DNA of 64,000 nt from Strigamia acuminata (taxonomy: Eukaryota; Arthropoda; Chilopoda; Geophilomorpha; Linotaeniidae): contig CASHSZ010000142.1 in assembly GCA_949358305.1 (NCBI GenBank), positions 1 through 64,000 on the forward strand. The letters run 5' to 3'. The translations under genes were made by a program, and so were the position numbers. The notes under the pieces are model-generated. The model was not told the origin of the DNA, did not search any database, and saw only the letters and a program-made list of their open reading frames with translations. Shown one piece after another: positions 46,140-58,400 of this stretch (position 1 is the first letter of the stretch; each line of letters opens with the position of its first letter).

Positions 46140-46580
46140 TATTAGATTTCAAACAAACAGTTTTCCGGATCGAAACTAATTTTTTTTTTGCTTATATTTA
46201 ATACTTCTGATAAAAAATAATAATTTATATTTTTCTGAGTTTACAACTTGCAGTTTTATTTTAGTTTTGGTGTGGTAGCATTTAATATTTGCGTGTTTGT
46301 TTGTTTGAATCTCGATTAGTCTGGTATAAAAGATGTTATGTTATGTTTGTTTATTTAATGCTGAATTTTAACAATATTGATTTAAAAAAATAATCGATAG
46401 ATAATTTAACATGTGCATGTTAATTACAAACGAGTTTTAATGATTAAATATGATTATGAAAATTAAAATTAAAATTGAAAACGATTTGAAAAATTAAAAA
46501 TGATTTATTCACAAAAAAATAAAGAAATATGTATATATATATATAAAAACGAGTTGTTTACAAAAAAAAAAGGAAAAAAA
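45973..46580. other. AT-rich gene-free stretch
   Basis: Poly-T and AT-rich sequence with AATAAA near 46519. It separates EF from the convergent gene L. No gene seen. Confidence 0.5.
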
Positions 46581-46584
46581 AAAA

Positions 46585-47001
46585 TTAAAAATTAAAGTGA
46601 CGAGTTGCCATCTCGGCCGCGAACAAAGTTGCCCGTCGCACCTCCTCGGCTGCTTCGGATGAGGCTACGGCGGCATCGACAGCCTCTTCAATGGCGGCCA
46701 CGACGTTGGGGTCAGTGACGTTGGCCGACGCGACGACCCCTGCCACCGCCGCCACCGACTCCCGAGTCGCTCTGACCGACTGCGACAGAGTCATGGCCGC
46801 TGCGGCAGCCGCCGTGGCCACCATGCTCAAAGACAACGCCGGGTCCCGCACTTGGGCGGCAAACTCAACCGACCCGGTCGCGCGCGCAGTTGCACGCGCG
46901 CGTCCTTCCGCCTCCGCCGACGCACGAAGTGCCGCAATTCGATGTCGCATTATCGGCGGCCGTGGTGGCGGCGGAAGGCTGCAACAAAGAATAAATAAAT
47001 A

Positions 47002-47040
<39 letters not shown>

Positions 47041-47218
47041 CGACCAATCGTGTCAATTTGCAATTTACTCACCTCGGTTGGGCGTCGCGTCTAAGTGCGA
47101 ACTGCTGAGGGCGGGGTAGGGGCGACGCCCACATCTCGTTAATCGAGGGGACACCCCTCCACGCCGCCCTACCCCGTCCTCGGATTCGACGCGATCGTTC
47201 ATCATCACTGTCTGCCAT
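46585..47218 (-). CDS. Gene L: alanine-rich protein
   Basis: Minus-strand exons 47218-47073 and 46978-46585, phase 2: 179 residues. The ATG directly follows acceptor TTTCCTAG, so a leader intron is likely. The N-terminal exon is acidic then Arg-rich (MADSDDERSRRIRGRGRAAW). The second exon is dominated by Ala, Val, Glu and Arg and could form one long helix (MVATAAAAAAMTLSQSV, AAIEEAVDAAVASSEAAEEV). No family recognised. Composition is GC-rich compared with the flanks, which supports coding. Confidence 0.65.
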
Positions 47219-47241
47219 CTAGGAAACAAAAATATAAAAAA

Positions 47242-47246
<5 letters not shown>

Positions 47247-47306
<60 letters not shown>

Positions 47307-47312
47307 ATAGAT
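47247..47312. repeat. AAAT microsatellite
   Basis: Uninterrupted run of AAAT units upstream of gene L, probably inside its leader intron. Similar runs lie in many introns of the window. Confidence 0.9.
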
Positions 47313-48074
47313 AAAAGATAATAAAAGTTGAACGAAATAAGCGGAGAAGAAACTTGAGTCGAAGCTGGGATGCATGTTGACGGAACATATAAACCCGATG
47401 TCGGCAATAACACTGCACCGAGGATGATTTAACAACTTGAAATTGGAAATTCTGTTTTGAATTTTTAAATTTACCGTCTATTTGTTTGTTATTTTGATTG
47501 ATTTTGTAGTGTTTTGTTTTGCGTTGTTCGGTCAGGCTAGATTGGACGTTGGTTTTCGAGTTATTGTGCCACAGTTGTTGCCGAAATCTGGTATGTATGT
47601 CGCGTTCCGTCAACACGGAGGCGAGAAACACTCGCTACGCTTCATCGCGCCCGTCTGTCTAATTATTTGTTTGTTTGTTTGTTCGCTCCTCCTCAAATTC
47701 GTCTATCGAACAATTGTTCAAACCCTCGATCGATAAATTGCCGAATTGATTCAATTCGGACAAATTCCCTCCGGAAACAATCGATTGTTTACTTACGGTA
47801 AATGCGCGAGTCGAGGTGCGATACCGGGATGCCAATGATGCTTCGTTTGCTTCGCTGTGGTTAATGGTTCCGACACCGGGTTAAACGCGTCGCTAGCGTC
47901 GCGCGTATACAACCGCGCGTGTTTGAAAAATAAAATGGGTGAAAATTAAAGAAAAAATATTTATTGGTGAATTATTAAAATAATTGATAAATTAATTAAT
48001 TAAAAGAAAAAGAAAAAGAAAAAAAAAATAAAATAAAATAAAATAAAATAAAATAAATAAATAAGTTTGGCCGT

Positions 48075-48093
48075 TGCCGCCATCTGTCGCGTG
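48075..48093 (+). promoter_or_regulatory. Shared 19-bp motif upstream of gene D
   Basis: TGCCGCCATCTGTCGCGTG, about 64 bp before the leader donor GTAAGTTAACC at 48157. Confidence 0.5.
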
Positions 48094-48650
48094 GACTCAA
48101 CCACTCACTTGCTCACACTCGCTCACTGTCGACCAACCGTGTGAGAACGTTAAAAGGTAAGTTAACCATTTCACATATTCACATACACACATACACACAC
48201 AAAACTCGCCCACCCGCACTCCTAAATGCACGTCCAAACACGCGCCCAAACGCATATCCACGTGGAATTTGGCGAGCCACGCGCGTAGCCATTTTTTATT
48301 TTTCCGCCCCACGTTGTTGTTGTCGCCGCCAACAGAAACCAAGCGATATTGAGTTTAACGTCTCGCGCGGGGTTTTCGTTTTCTCTTTTTTCGGGAATTC
48401 CCGGTTCCCAGTACCGGAATAGCGTCTTTTCTTTCTTTTTCTTTTCGTCATAAATTATCGTTTTTATCAATTTTTTAGTCAGTCAAAAGTGGCCATTCTC
48501 GTCATTGAAATGTAATAAAATATAACGTTTCGTTGACAAAAATGGCGTCTCGATTTCCAGGTTCCCGACATTAAAACCATAATCCCGCGTGTTTTGTTTT
48601 CACTTTATTACTTTTTTTTTTTTATTTTTTTTTTTTTCATGGAAGAAAAA

Positions 48651-49200
48651 ATGGAATCCACCATGTCGTCTCCTGTCTCCATTTTGCAGTGCGTCGACTA
48701 TACGTCGCCGCCGTCGACGATCAGTTGTTCCCCGCCGCCGTCGACGATCATTTGTTCCGGGGCGTCTAATAAACGTCGCTCGGTGGATTCGAAGAAAGCG
48801 GGCACTCCCGCAAAAAGAAGAAGGGTCAGTATTCTATCAAAATTTTCGCCCACCTATTTATTTGTGTATTCGTTAATTCTCTTTCCTCGTTTTTCAGAGG
48901 TCGCTCTTGACACCAAGGACACCAGGTGCCAGGAAGGTGGAGAGAATAGTTGCGGACAAGATTGAGAAGGCGGTGATGAAAAGGATGGGGAGGATCGAGA
49001 AGACGGTGGCAAAAGGATTCGAGGAGATGATGGCAAGAATGGAGAGAGTTGTGTTGGGTATGGAAGCGAGGTGGCGAGAGCGCCTGGAGAAGATCGAAGA
49101 GGAGGAGGAAAGCGAAGGCGATGGAGAAGAAGATTGCGACGGGAGGGGAAAGGATGCCGGAAAGACTATCAACGACAGTGATGGTTCGATGGAGTATTAG
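48651..49200 (+). CDS. Gene D: coiled-coil protein, paralogue of gene C
   Basis: Exons 48651-48824 and 48898-49200, phase 0: 158 residues. The first exon follows an acceptor GAAG then AAAAA, as in gene C, and ends in a basic patch (KKAGTPAKRRR) that could act as nuclear localisation signal. An in-frame ATG at 48639 exists but would lie upstream of that acceptor. The second exon is a coiled coil rich in Met, Glu and Arg (VERIVADKIEKAVMKRMGRI) and ends with an acidic stretch and DGSMEY. Leader exon and donor are also alike in C and D. Function unknown. Confidence 0.78.
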
Positions 49201-49321
49201 GGGGGGGGGAGGGGGTGCGCCTAAAGGAACAAAACTTTATTTGCTGTTCAGTTTATTCATTTATTCGGTTCATTCGTCCATTTATTTATTTATTTGTCTG
49301 TTTTGCAATTGTTTCACTTCG

Positions 49322-49355
<34 letters not shown>

Positions 49356-49641
49356 TTTTCTCTTTCCTTTTTCTCAAATTATGGAAAAAGTTTGTATAAT
49401 TTTATTTTCGTTCGGTCCATTAAACTAATGCATTCGATCGATTCAGTGTGACATTTTATTAAATTTGAATAAAAGATGTGAAAAAATGGATAAAACGCAA
49501 TAATCGCGCGCGTGACCGAGCGCCTAATTGCGTGACCGTGACTATCCGCTTCCGTCACCGCTCCGGGAGGTTTTCCGATCTTGTACGACATAGTAGATGG
49601 ATGTGGCGTTGGTGGAACCCTTCAAAAATTTAAAAAAAAAA

Positions 49642-49686
<45 letters not shown>

Positions 49687-49695
49687 ATAGATAGA

Positions 49696-49746
<51 letters not shown>

Positions 49747-50000
49747 AATATCATAGAGAAACAAAACAGATGAGAGATCCGTTCGTCGTTTAGTTACGAC
49801 GACTGAATAAGTAGTTTAAAACGTAAATAAATTAAATAAAACCAAAAAAAAAATAAGTAAATAAATAAAAGGGATCAAATCTTTCGACCCCTCCCCCCCC
49901 TCCCACAGGCCCTGGGGAAGGGAGTATGTGTAATGGCACGTACACATCGTCTTTTTTGAATATTTATCCCGTAGATATGAAGAAGATCGACTGAAACGAA
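49201..50000. repeat. 3' flank of gene D with microsatellites
   Basis: GT run near 49329-49354, AATAAAAG near 49469, a long AAAT run with a short GATA interruption (about 49640-49747), and C-rich patches near 49890. No gene supported. Confidence 0.7.
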
Positions 50001-50067
50001 AATTCGGGAGAGTCGAGACTCGAACCCACGACCCACGACTCCGTAAGGCGGGTGACTACCCACTCGA
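50000..50067 (-). repeat. tRNA-derived SINE-like copy, minus strand
   Basis: Read on the minus strand, TGGTCGAGTGGG is followed about 45 bp later by GGTTCGAGTCT, the same A-box and B-box as the copy at 28731. The middle parts differ, as expected for old SINE copies. Confidence 0.6.
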
Positions 50068-50102
50068 CCACCTGGGCCGACGATAAAAGGTCGCCGTTAT
50101 CG

Positions 50103-50119
50103 GTGTTGTTGTTTGTTGT

Positions 50120-50180
<61 letters not shown>
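50103..50180. repeat. GTT/CAA microsatellite
   Basis: Run of TTG units, about 25 copies, directly upstream of gene I. It reads as polyglutamine on the minus strand but no gene context supports coding. Confidence 0.9.
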
Positions 50181-50182
<2 letters not shown>

Positions 50183-50198
50183 TTTTGTTTGCAATTAG

Positions 50199-50217
50199 TG
50201 TCACTAGGTATCGCGTC
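50199..50217 (+). promoter_or_regulatory. Shared 19-bp motif upstream of gene I
   Basis: TGTCACTAGGTATCGCGTC, about 140-200 bp before the candidate start codons of gene I. Confidence 0.5.
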
Positions 50218-50416
50218 ATAGCGCCGTAGTGTCACGACATTTCAGTTCGCCGCGCACGTGTGGCTGCCCCCTCGCTCGACGGCGTCACACAGCGAGTGGT
50301 CCAACTATTCTACTTTCCCAACAACCGGAAACTCGTGGCACAACGAACCAACATTGATGTTGCCACCACCATCGTCGTTTTATTCTCTCAGCGGTGTCGA
50401 AATTGTCCGTTTTCAG

Positions 50417-51771
50417 ATGGAACCGAAGCGTGAAGAAGAGAGGCGACCAAGATGGCCACCTATTCCCGTTATCGTGGTAAGCGCGTTTACATCCTTATGA
50501 ACCCGGGCTATTAAACGGAGTGGTACGGCGCGTATGTGCATATTTTTCTGATTTGATTGATTAATTATTTCCAGGTCGATGACGAGGAAGGGGACGATGA
50601 CGCCACCCTCACTATTGTCGCCGCCGCCGCCAACGTCAACGACGCACCGTTGTGCAGTGCTAAAGAGGAACACGAAATCGAAGTGAGAATCTGTAATGTC
50701 GTGCCTTGGTTCACCTCGATCCATTAATTCGTCCATTTACTTACTTACTTACCCATCTACTGGTCTGTGTCTCTAGATTGGGGTGGTTGAGGTAGAAGTA
50801 CCATGCGAGGGAGGAGGAGGAGATGAGCGACCCGCGATGGGAGAAGATGTCGAGATGGAACGGGAACTCGCGATTGAGGAGAATCGGAAACGCGCGATTG
50901 GAGAAGATCTGGAACGCGCGATTGGAGAGGATTTGGAACGCGCGATTGGAGAGGATTGGGAACGCGCGATTGGAGAGAAACGGAAACGCGCGATTGGAGA
51001 GGAAGAGCGAGAAAATGGAGAATCAATGAGCGCGCGGTTTCTATTGGCGCAAATTCAACAAACACGAGAGGAGCAGCGACAGTTGCGTCGAGTCGTGGAT
51101 GACGAGTTGGGGGAGTTGAAGCGAGAGATAGGATCGCTTCGAGGGCAACTGGAGGAAAAAGAAAAATTGATGATCACAGAGAGGATGAAAGATCTGGATG
51201 CGTGGCACCAAAAAGAATACCGACAACAATTGAAATACCATAAGGAATATGAGGAGCATCAATTACAATTGCGTCTCGCGCAACTGGAGCGAGAAAAAAA
51301 AATTCAGTTGGAGGAGTGGCGCGAAAAGGACCTAAAGAGGCAAAAGAAGTGTCGCAAAGAAGACCTGAGGCAGCAGCGGGAATGGGCAATGCGCCCACCC
51401 GGACAAGGAGTATCGTGGGCCCGGTATGTAGGAGGTTATGCGGAGCAGTTGAAAAATAATTCAACGGAGCTAGGGGTTCGGGCCGCGAAGATAGAGGCGC
51501 TCGAAGTGCTGGTGGAAAGTCTCAAAGACCGGTTGCGGAAGGAGTGGCAAATTCGACGTAACCAAGAACGGAGTTCGCGGTTGATCGCCAGATTCGTGAG
51601 TGTATCTATCTCTTTCTTTCTTTCTCTTTCTTTTTTTTTTTTTTTTTTTTTTTCCCCCCCCCTTCATTCTCTCTCTCTTTTTAGGGGTCGTTTCCAAAGT
51701 TGAGTCGCCCCCCGGATCTTTTTGACAAAGCCATTCAAACCGAGCAACCAGAAAAACCCGAAACAATTTGA
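50417..51771 (+). CDS. Gene I: long coiled-coil protein with internal 8-12 residue repeats
   Basis: Exons 50417-50476, 50575-50682, 50777-51595 and 51685-51771. All are phase 0, 357 residues. An in-frame ATG at 50357 would add 20 residues; 50417 is used because it directly follows a good acceptor (TTTTCAG), but either is possible. Exon 2 is acidic. Exon 3 starts with about five repeats of the type RAIGEDLE and then a long Glu/Gln/Arg/Lys coiled coil (QLRRVVDDELGELKREIGSL, EKIEALEV-type heptads) ending near residue 330. Probably a dimeric structural or scaffold protein. No family recognised. It converges on the piggyBac gene J. Confidence 0.78.
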
Positions 51772-52006
51772 GGGCGACTCGGACGATACAAAAACCGACG
51801 CGAGACCAACGAGTCAATTGATGCCCATTCTTATTTTAATTATTATTATTATTATTACTATTATTATTGTCATCTCATCATCGCCACCGCTGCATCTATC
51901 ACACGATAAATAGATAAAAAAAAATTGTTACATGTTCTGGTGGAAATCATAAAAGTTTATTTATTTATTTATTTATTTAGTTTTACAAACAAAAGAGCAT
52001 AGAAAA

Positions 52007-54327
52007 TCACGGCAATCTACCCACGCCGGCTTCGTGGAGTTGGAAACAATTGCGGTAGCGTGGGCGACATAGGTGGGTCCGGCAGGGAGCGCACCAGAAA
52101 CTGCTCTCGTGGCGTTCTTTGTGGACCTCGCGACACACCACGCATCGACAACTTTTCCCCGCGCGCTCCATTCGATGGACGACGGGTCCAGTAGGTAGGG
52201 CCGCGCGCGAGGCCGTGGTTGTCGTCCTCGTCCTCTCCCGAGCCAAGAGTTGAGCGACAAGTGCCCTTCGGAATTGTAATTGCGATCGATCGCCGCGCGC
52301 GGAGGCTGTGACTTCGCGCATGTTGATTCGGGCGTTGACACACACTGCGGGGAATAAATGGAAAACGACGAGTCGAGATTAAGATTGTAACGATAACAAT
52401 AATGATAATAATCAGAGATTGGGGCCTTGATCCCACCTTGATTCAGCTTTTGAAAGAAGAAGTATCGGTGCCAATAACTGGACCGGCGTCCGATGTGGAA
52501 TGAGGAGACGAGTCGGTTCAAGACGTCTACCCAATGAAAATTTTCGATGTAGGACAGTGCGGGCGCCGGACATGCAATATCCACGTTCCTGCCACCGATA
52601 CGACGCGAGACACGGCCGGCCGCTGACAGTGGGTCGACGTTCGTACTGAGCAAACTCACGGTGGTTGTGTCTCGCCACGCAGTGAGCACCAACCGACCGT
52701 TTTGTCGTTGTATGAAATCGCCTACAAAAAAAAAAAAAATGAGAGAGATAGATAGAATAAAAATTAATAATTGAATGAATCAAACGCGCGTTCACGTCCG
52801 AGCAAATGCGTTACCTCTCCGGTTGCCTTGATATCGTCTGAGTGTCGAAAAATCTGATGGCATCTGGGCCGAATTGGCCCGCAGCGTCCCCACGGCCATG
52901 GTGTTGTGGCGGGTGAAGAGGTGTTCGAATAACACGGCGGACGAAAATCGATTATCGCAGGCGATAGTGTACCCCATGCCGAGATAGTGTCTGGCCACGT
53001 ATACGACGATGCGTCCGAGGACACTACCCGGATACCTAGCAAGTTTGGAGTAAAGCAATCCGAGGTGAAAATAGAAAAGGCGATGAATTGACTCACTCTG
53101 GTTCCGGCTCTTCGTCCGGGTCAAAATACATCTTGGTGCGCTTACCCAAGTGCACCTCGTCGTTCAGCACGTAGCCGGTGCCCGCTTCGCACAACGTGAA
53201 AAGTTCAAATCCCCATTTGATGGGTTTGGCCGGTTGGAAGACCTGGAAGAAATTTGCCGAACGAATGAACAAATGTAGACAACTGGATGAATAAATAAAT
53301 AAATGTACGCACTTTTATCTTTGATCGACCTCGGAAGGCGATCATCGACTCGTCAATGCAGAGCGTCGTCCTTGGTTGCCGACATGCGCGGAAGCGTTTG
53401 TTGACCAGGTCGGCGAACAAGCGAACTTTCATCGCGCGGTCGTCCTGTTCGCGTTCTTTCAAAAATGACACCCTTTCCGCCGTTGTGCTGCCGCCATCGG
53501 GGCCGCGTGCAGAGCCGGTAACGTGCAACCGTTGGTAGGACGGTTGCGTGCCGTAATGAAGGTACCGCGAAATCTCCTGAAACCTCTTGTGTGTCATGGC
53601 TCGCCCAACGGCCGGTGCACCGAGATCGCCGACGTTGCTGCTCGACCAGTAGTGTCGCAATTCGGGTTGTTTGTTGTAGCCGGCCAAGACGTGGATCCCT
53701 AGATATACATAAAACTCATCGAGCGTTAGAGGGCGGACCCGCGCGCGCGCCCTTGTCGCTGTCCCTCTCGGTTGTGGCGGGTGTTGCGATCGAGACGGAA
53801 GTCGGGGCTGTCGCCCGGCGGCCAGCTCGGCTGCCCTTCTGTCGGCCGCGGTGATACACACTCTCAAAACACTGCGTTGTGGTCCGGGTGCTCCAGCGCC
53901 ACTACCGCAAGCCACGGCGACCAACGTTCTTTGTCTAGTTCTCGGACCTCGTGGTCGTTGCATCGAACGCGTCTAAAACGAAAAACATGTATATTATACG
54001 AACAATCAACCAAAAGCGCGTCTGAGAACCCCCGTGAACGACGTGTGCAACGTGTGCGTCAACTTTTCCCAACACCTGTACTCGCGTTCTTCCCACTTCT
54101 TTCTCCTGCTTCGCCTCTCTCCGAATGGCCCGGTTCGTCGCCGTCACGGTGAAGCGGGCCGCCTCGCCGAAGAGTTCCTCGAAATAGTCGAATTCCGAGC
54201 TGGTAGCCACGCATCGGCCGCGATAGCCGGGTGTTTCGCCGTCGAATCCGACGTCCTGTCGGTACCGCGTCGTCGTGGCGGCCCATACGCGCGTGTCGTT
54301 GGGCGTTTTTGGAAAACCGTCCGTCAT
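52007..54327 (-). CDS. Gene J: piggyBac-type transposase with five introns
   Basis: Exons 54327-54076, 53972-53313, 53242-53097, 53035-52815, 52721-52437 and 52344-52007 keep phase: 633 residues. The DDE_Tnp_1_7 (piggyBac) core is clear: PLTLDEFYVYLGIHVLAGYN near 180, CIDESMIAFRGR with Asp291, KPIKWGFELF near 311, ACDNRFSS with Asp380, and NFHWVDVLNRL with Asp492. These match the three catalytic Asp of piggyBac and their spacing. The C-terminus has the cysteine-rich zinc domain (CRCVVC, WCAPC, HLC, NCFQLH). Usual piggyBac is about 594 residues and intronless. The donor of the first intron (GTGTTG) is weak. No inverted terminal repeats or TTAA sites were identified around it. Introns and an intact core suggest a domesticated host gene or an element-borne recombinase. 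Confidence 0.88.
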
Positions 54328-54329
54328 GG

Positions 54330-55420
54330 ACCTAGGCAAAACAAAACAAAACAAAAAAACAAAAAATAAAACAAAAAAAAAGTAAAGTAAAGTAAAGTAA
54401 AGTAAGTACGGACGAACGAGAAAATTTTGCAGTGGAAATAGCGCGGGTGGCTATTTGCATTGGTATTTCAGGGAAAATAGGATGCAGGATATTCCCACGA
54501 TATGTATATGCATTATTGCGACAACATTTGGTGCACCTTTCTTCGCGATTTACCAGAGTCGGTCGAGTAGATCTTTTAACAAACCTCCGAGAAGGGTTGG
54601 ACACGGGTATCTGATAATAGGGGGTTCGGGTTTGCAAATAACGCGCGGTCATTAAATGGCGCGCGGGTTGGTGCGCGTGTGCAGCGCGGATGAACGTGAT
54701 CGTTGTCACGTGCTGGGAACGTGATTAAAGGGGAAGCAATGGCACACGTGTTATCCTCCCTTCCCCCTTGAAATACCGATGCGTTTTAAATTTCATCACG
54801 GGTTTAAATGGTAAATGATGCCAATCTTCATTTAAATTTAGAGTAAAATACAAATTATGTTAGCTTTTGAATGCAACTGGTGAAAATATCTACCCACGCT
54901 ATTTTCGTCAAATATTTCTCTCGAAATATCTGTGGGAGCAAGATGGTGACAATTACACCGCTTGTGGTTCCCGTCTGTGTCCGTCCGCGAACATGGCGCT
55001 CGCTCGTCGACATACCTGCTTAATTCGATGGATAGGCCGGTTGATAGACCGGTTGATTCAATTTTCTTCCTCTTTTTCTCGCTGGAAAAGTACTTGGCAG
55101 TTGACCAACTACTCGCTGCCACGCCGTCGTCGTGCAGAACGCGTGTAGGATGAACCGAGGGATGATGGGAAACCACAGGGCTTTCACAAGGCTCGCGCGG
55201 TCGAGAGGCGAGTATGGAAATCGGACGCGCGTGTATATAATCAACCGCGCGTGCGTGTGCAATTTTACACAACAACAATTTATGTGCTGAAAATTTTGTT
55301 AAACGCATGGATAAATAAATAAACGAAAGAAAAACAATGCGAAACGGGGTGCGTGTTTGTTTATTCGAAACCACAAATGAAAAATAAAAAATAGAAAAGA
55401 AAATCTGACAAACTGTGCCG
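54330..55420. other. Stretch between genes J and K without a supported gene
   Basis: Contains the probable leader of gene J (acceptor TTTTGCCTAG next to 54327) and the 3' flank of gene K with AATAAA near 55312. The reading frames here overlap randomly on both strands. Confidence 0.4.
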
Positions 55421-55422
55421 TT

Positions 55423-58400
55423 TCACGGACTGGCACGCGTGTCTTTCAAATCGTCAACAAAATACCGCGGGCGATCCACATTAGCCAGGAAAAAGTCTGC
55501 GTGGTCCCGGTCGATGTCCTCGATCTTAGAGATCAATCGGGTCAGAAATTCGGGAATTGCGACCGCTGTCATGAATGTTTCAATTCCGTCTGGTCCCCAC
55601 GTCTGCGCATACTGTGTTTTTATGGGCAGCTCCGTCCTTATTTTCTTTATAATAGAATGAGCAAAACGTTTGCACTGAAATGTAAATGAGCAAAATTCAA
55701 TCGAACGAAAGCAAAGAACGAACAAACAAACAAACAAACAAACAAACAAACAAACAAAAACATATAAAAATAATAAAAAATCTATAGTCTGTACCAGTTC
55801 TTCGTCTTGGATCAGTAAATCGTGTCGGTTGGTCGACATGGACGATCGCTTCGGGGCACCTTTGTCAAAGAGGTTCATCCGCCAACTTTTAACCTTTCCA
55901 TTGAGTACGTCTGCGACGTGTTGGAAGCAGATGTTGAAGTGTTTGGTGAGATTTTGCTCAATCGAGTAAGTGGAGTACCTGTGTAAAATAATGAACAAGC
56001 GAATTAGACTACGGTGTGGTCAAAAAAATTATAGTTAATTACAGAATAAAATGAAAGAAAACACTCACCGCAGTTTCGTGATAGGAGCGGGACGAATTTT
56101 ACGACAACCGCTACAAAAGAACTTGGTGTAGCTTTTCCGGTTGGTCCATGTCCGCCCCACACATTCTTCGTGTACCGAAGAGGAACACGATTTGCAACTC
56201 AGTCGCGGACTAGTCGACTCCGCGCAGTAAACACTGTCGCATTTGCTTCCCGTGATGTCTCGTTTCTCGCGATACAAGGCTGTCTGAAATTTCAGTCAAA
56301 CACGAACCACCAAATTAATGAGAGCAGCGGAAAGGATCCCTTTCCTTTACCTTGAACGGATCCGGTTTGTCATTGTCCGGCGACGACGACGACGACGACG
56401 ATGGCGACGACTTTGTAGTGGGAGTCGGCCCGCGTCCACGTATTTGTTTAGCCTCACGTTCGCGTTTGCTCTTCGCAATGCTAGCGATTAGACCGCAATC
56501 GCGCTTCATCCCGCGTCCAGGAGCGGTGCCGCGACCATGTCCGACGCGACCGCCGTCGTTTCCACCGTTTCCATCGCCTTCGCCTTCGCCTTCGTCTTCG
56601 TCTTCGCCTTCGTCTTCGTCGTCTTCGATGTCGCTACTGTCATCGTCGTCGGGTCGTGTCTTCCCGAACAAAAACTCTAGGGCCCGAGCTTGTCGATTCA
56701 AATCGATGGGTTGCTGAAATAAAACAAACAAACAAACAGACGGACAATCGATCAGTCTAGTTGCCCGGGCAGGTCCTTGGGGCGAGACACTCACGTTCTT
56801 CTCCCATTGCGTGTATCCTTCTCGCAACAACTTCATGGTCTTTGGTGTTACCACGATTGCCTAGAGAGAGAAAATGTCAATGACAAATAAACCGAATTGT
56901 TTTTCCCTCACCTCGTCACCCTTCTTCTTCTTCTCGTTCCCTTGCTGTTGTCGAGCACCACTGTGGTGGGGAGGGGTATCACCTCCTCTCTTCGTGCCCT
57001 TCCCACTTAGCTTCAGAAATGTGGGCAGTACGTCGAATCTGTGTGTCTCTCGCAAATGATATTGCATATTTTCTGATCGTGTGTTGCATAAAGGACAGTC
57101 GTCCGCCTTCTTCCTCGTTAACATCAGTGCCTGTTGAAGAAGAGATGAACGATTGAGATGATCACATCAATGAAAATGGGGGAAAAAAAAAAAAAAAAAA
57201 ATAAATTAAAAAAAAAAATAAATAAATAAATAAATAAATTAAATTAATAAATAAGTAAATAAACAAACAAATAAATAAAGAAATACAGTGTAAGCTATGT
57301 AGCCCGGATGTAGGATGGGGCCCAGAAATGTGTCCAGTCCAGGCGATGTTCGTTCTGTAGGGTGTGTACACCTTTTTTTATTTATTTATTTTTTTTTATT
57401 TTAGTGTTTTTGTTTTTGTTTTTTTTTCTAATTTATTTCATTGGAAAATCGACATTTTTTATTTTTGTCCGAACCACACGGTAATTTTTTCCTTATATGG
57501 GATGCACCGCTTTGCCCGGAATTCGGAAAGGGAAGTCGTCCAAACCAAAGAGTAAATCTAGCATCGCTCCTTATTGGTTGGGCCCGGGCCCGGACAAAAT
57601 TGTCCGGACCACGTAGTTGTCCGGACGGTGTTATGTCCGAGCTACGCAGCTTACATTGTAAATAAAGGCGAACAAACGAATCGCGCGCGTACGCGCTAGG
57701 AAATACCCGACAAAAGTTCTCAAAGTTGCCAACGTGATTGCGCAACAACTCCCTGGCCGGTTTGATTTTTCCAACGTTGTGCATATGCCGCCAGTGATTA
57801 CATATGTCGGCTTTGGGGCCCTTCGGGACTTTGTTTGAGTCGGGACACAACCAACACACCCCATTTCTCGTATCGATGACAGGTTTGTCCTAAACGAGAA
57901 AGATGATTGAACGAACAAACGAACGAACGAATGAGCTGATTGATTGTCGTCGTTGTTACCTTAAGGTGGTCGTAGGACGACCAAATAGCCTGTTGCGACG
58001 CACTAGTGGTCACGCGTTGCGATGTACTTGCGGTCATGTGTTGCGATGTACTGGCGGTCGTGAGTCTTTCTTCGATTACACTCAACCTTTGATTAAGGGT
58101 GCGTAATTCTTCCGCAATTTGTGTGTATTTAGTCCCACGTCCCTCTTCTTGCTGGTACAAGAAATCTACGCGTGTTTTTAGAACCGTTACATCCTCTGTT
58201 CTCGGCATCGTCGACGTGAGTCTGCCGTCATCGAGTCTAGTGGGGGGGGGGGGGGGGGGGGGGATAAAAAAATAAATAAACGATTAAATAGAATAACAAA
58301 TAAATCATCGCGAGTTACTAGCATCGAGCGCCAAAAAAAAAAAAAAAAAACGGATCGCAATTCGCACGCTTTGAGCCGCGCGTTATATGCGCGCGCTATA

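Noticed and set aside
47065-47631. 188-codon minus-strand frame through the AAAT run
   Set aside because: It crosses a microsatellite, and the adjacent phase-consistent exon of gene L uses another frame.
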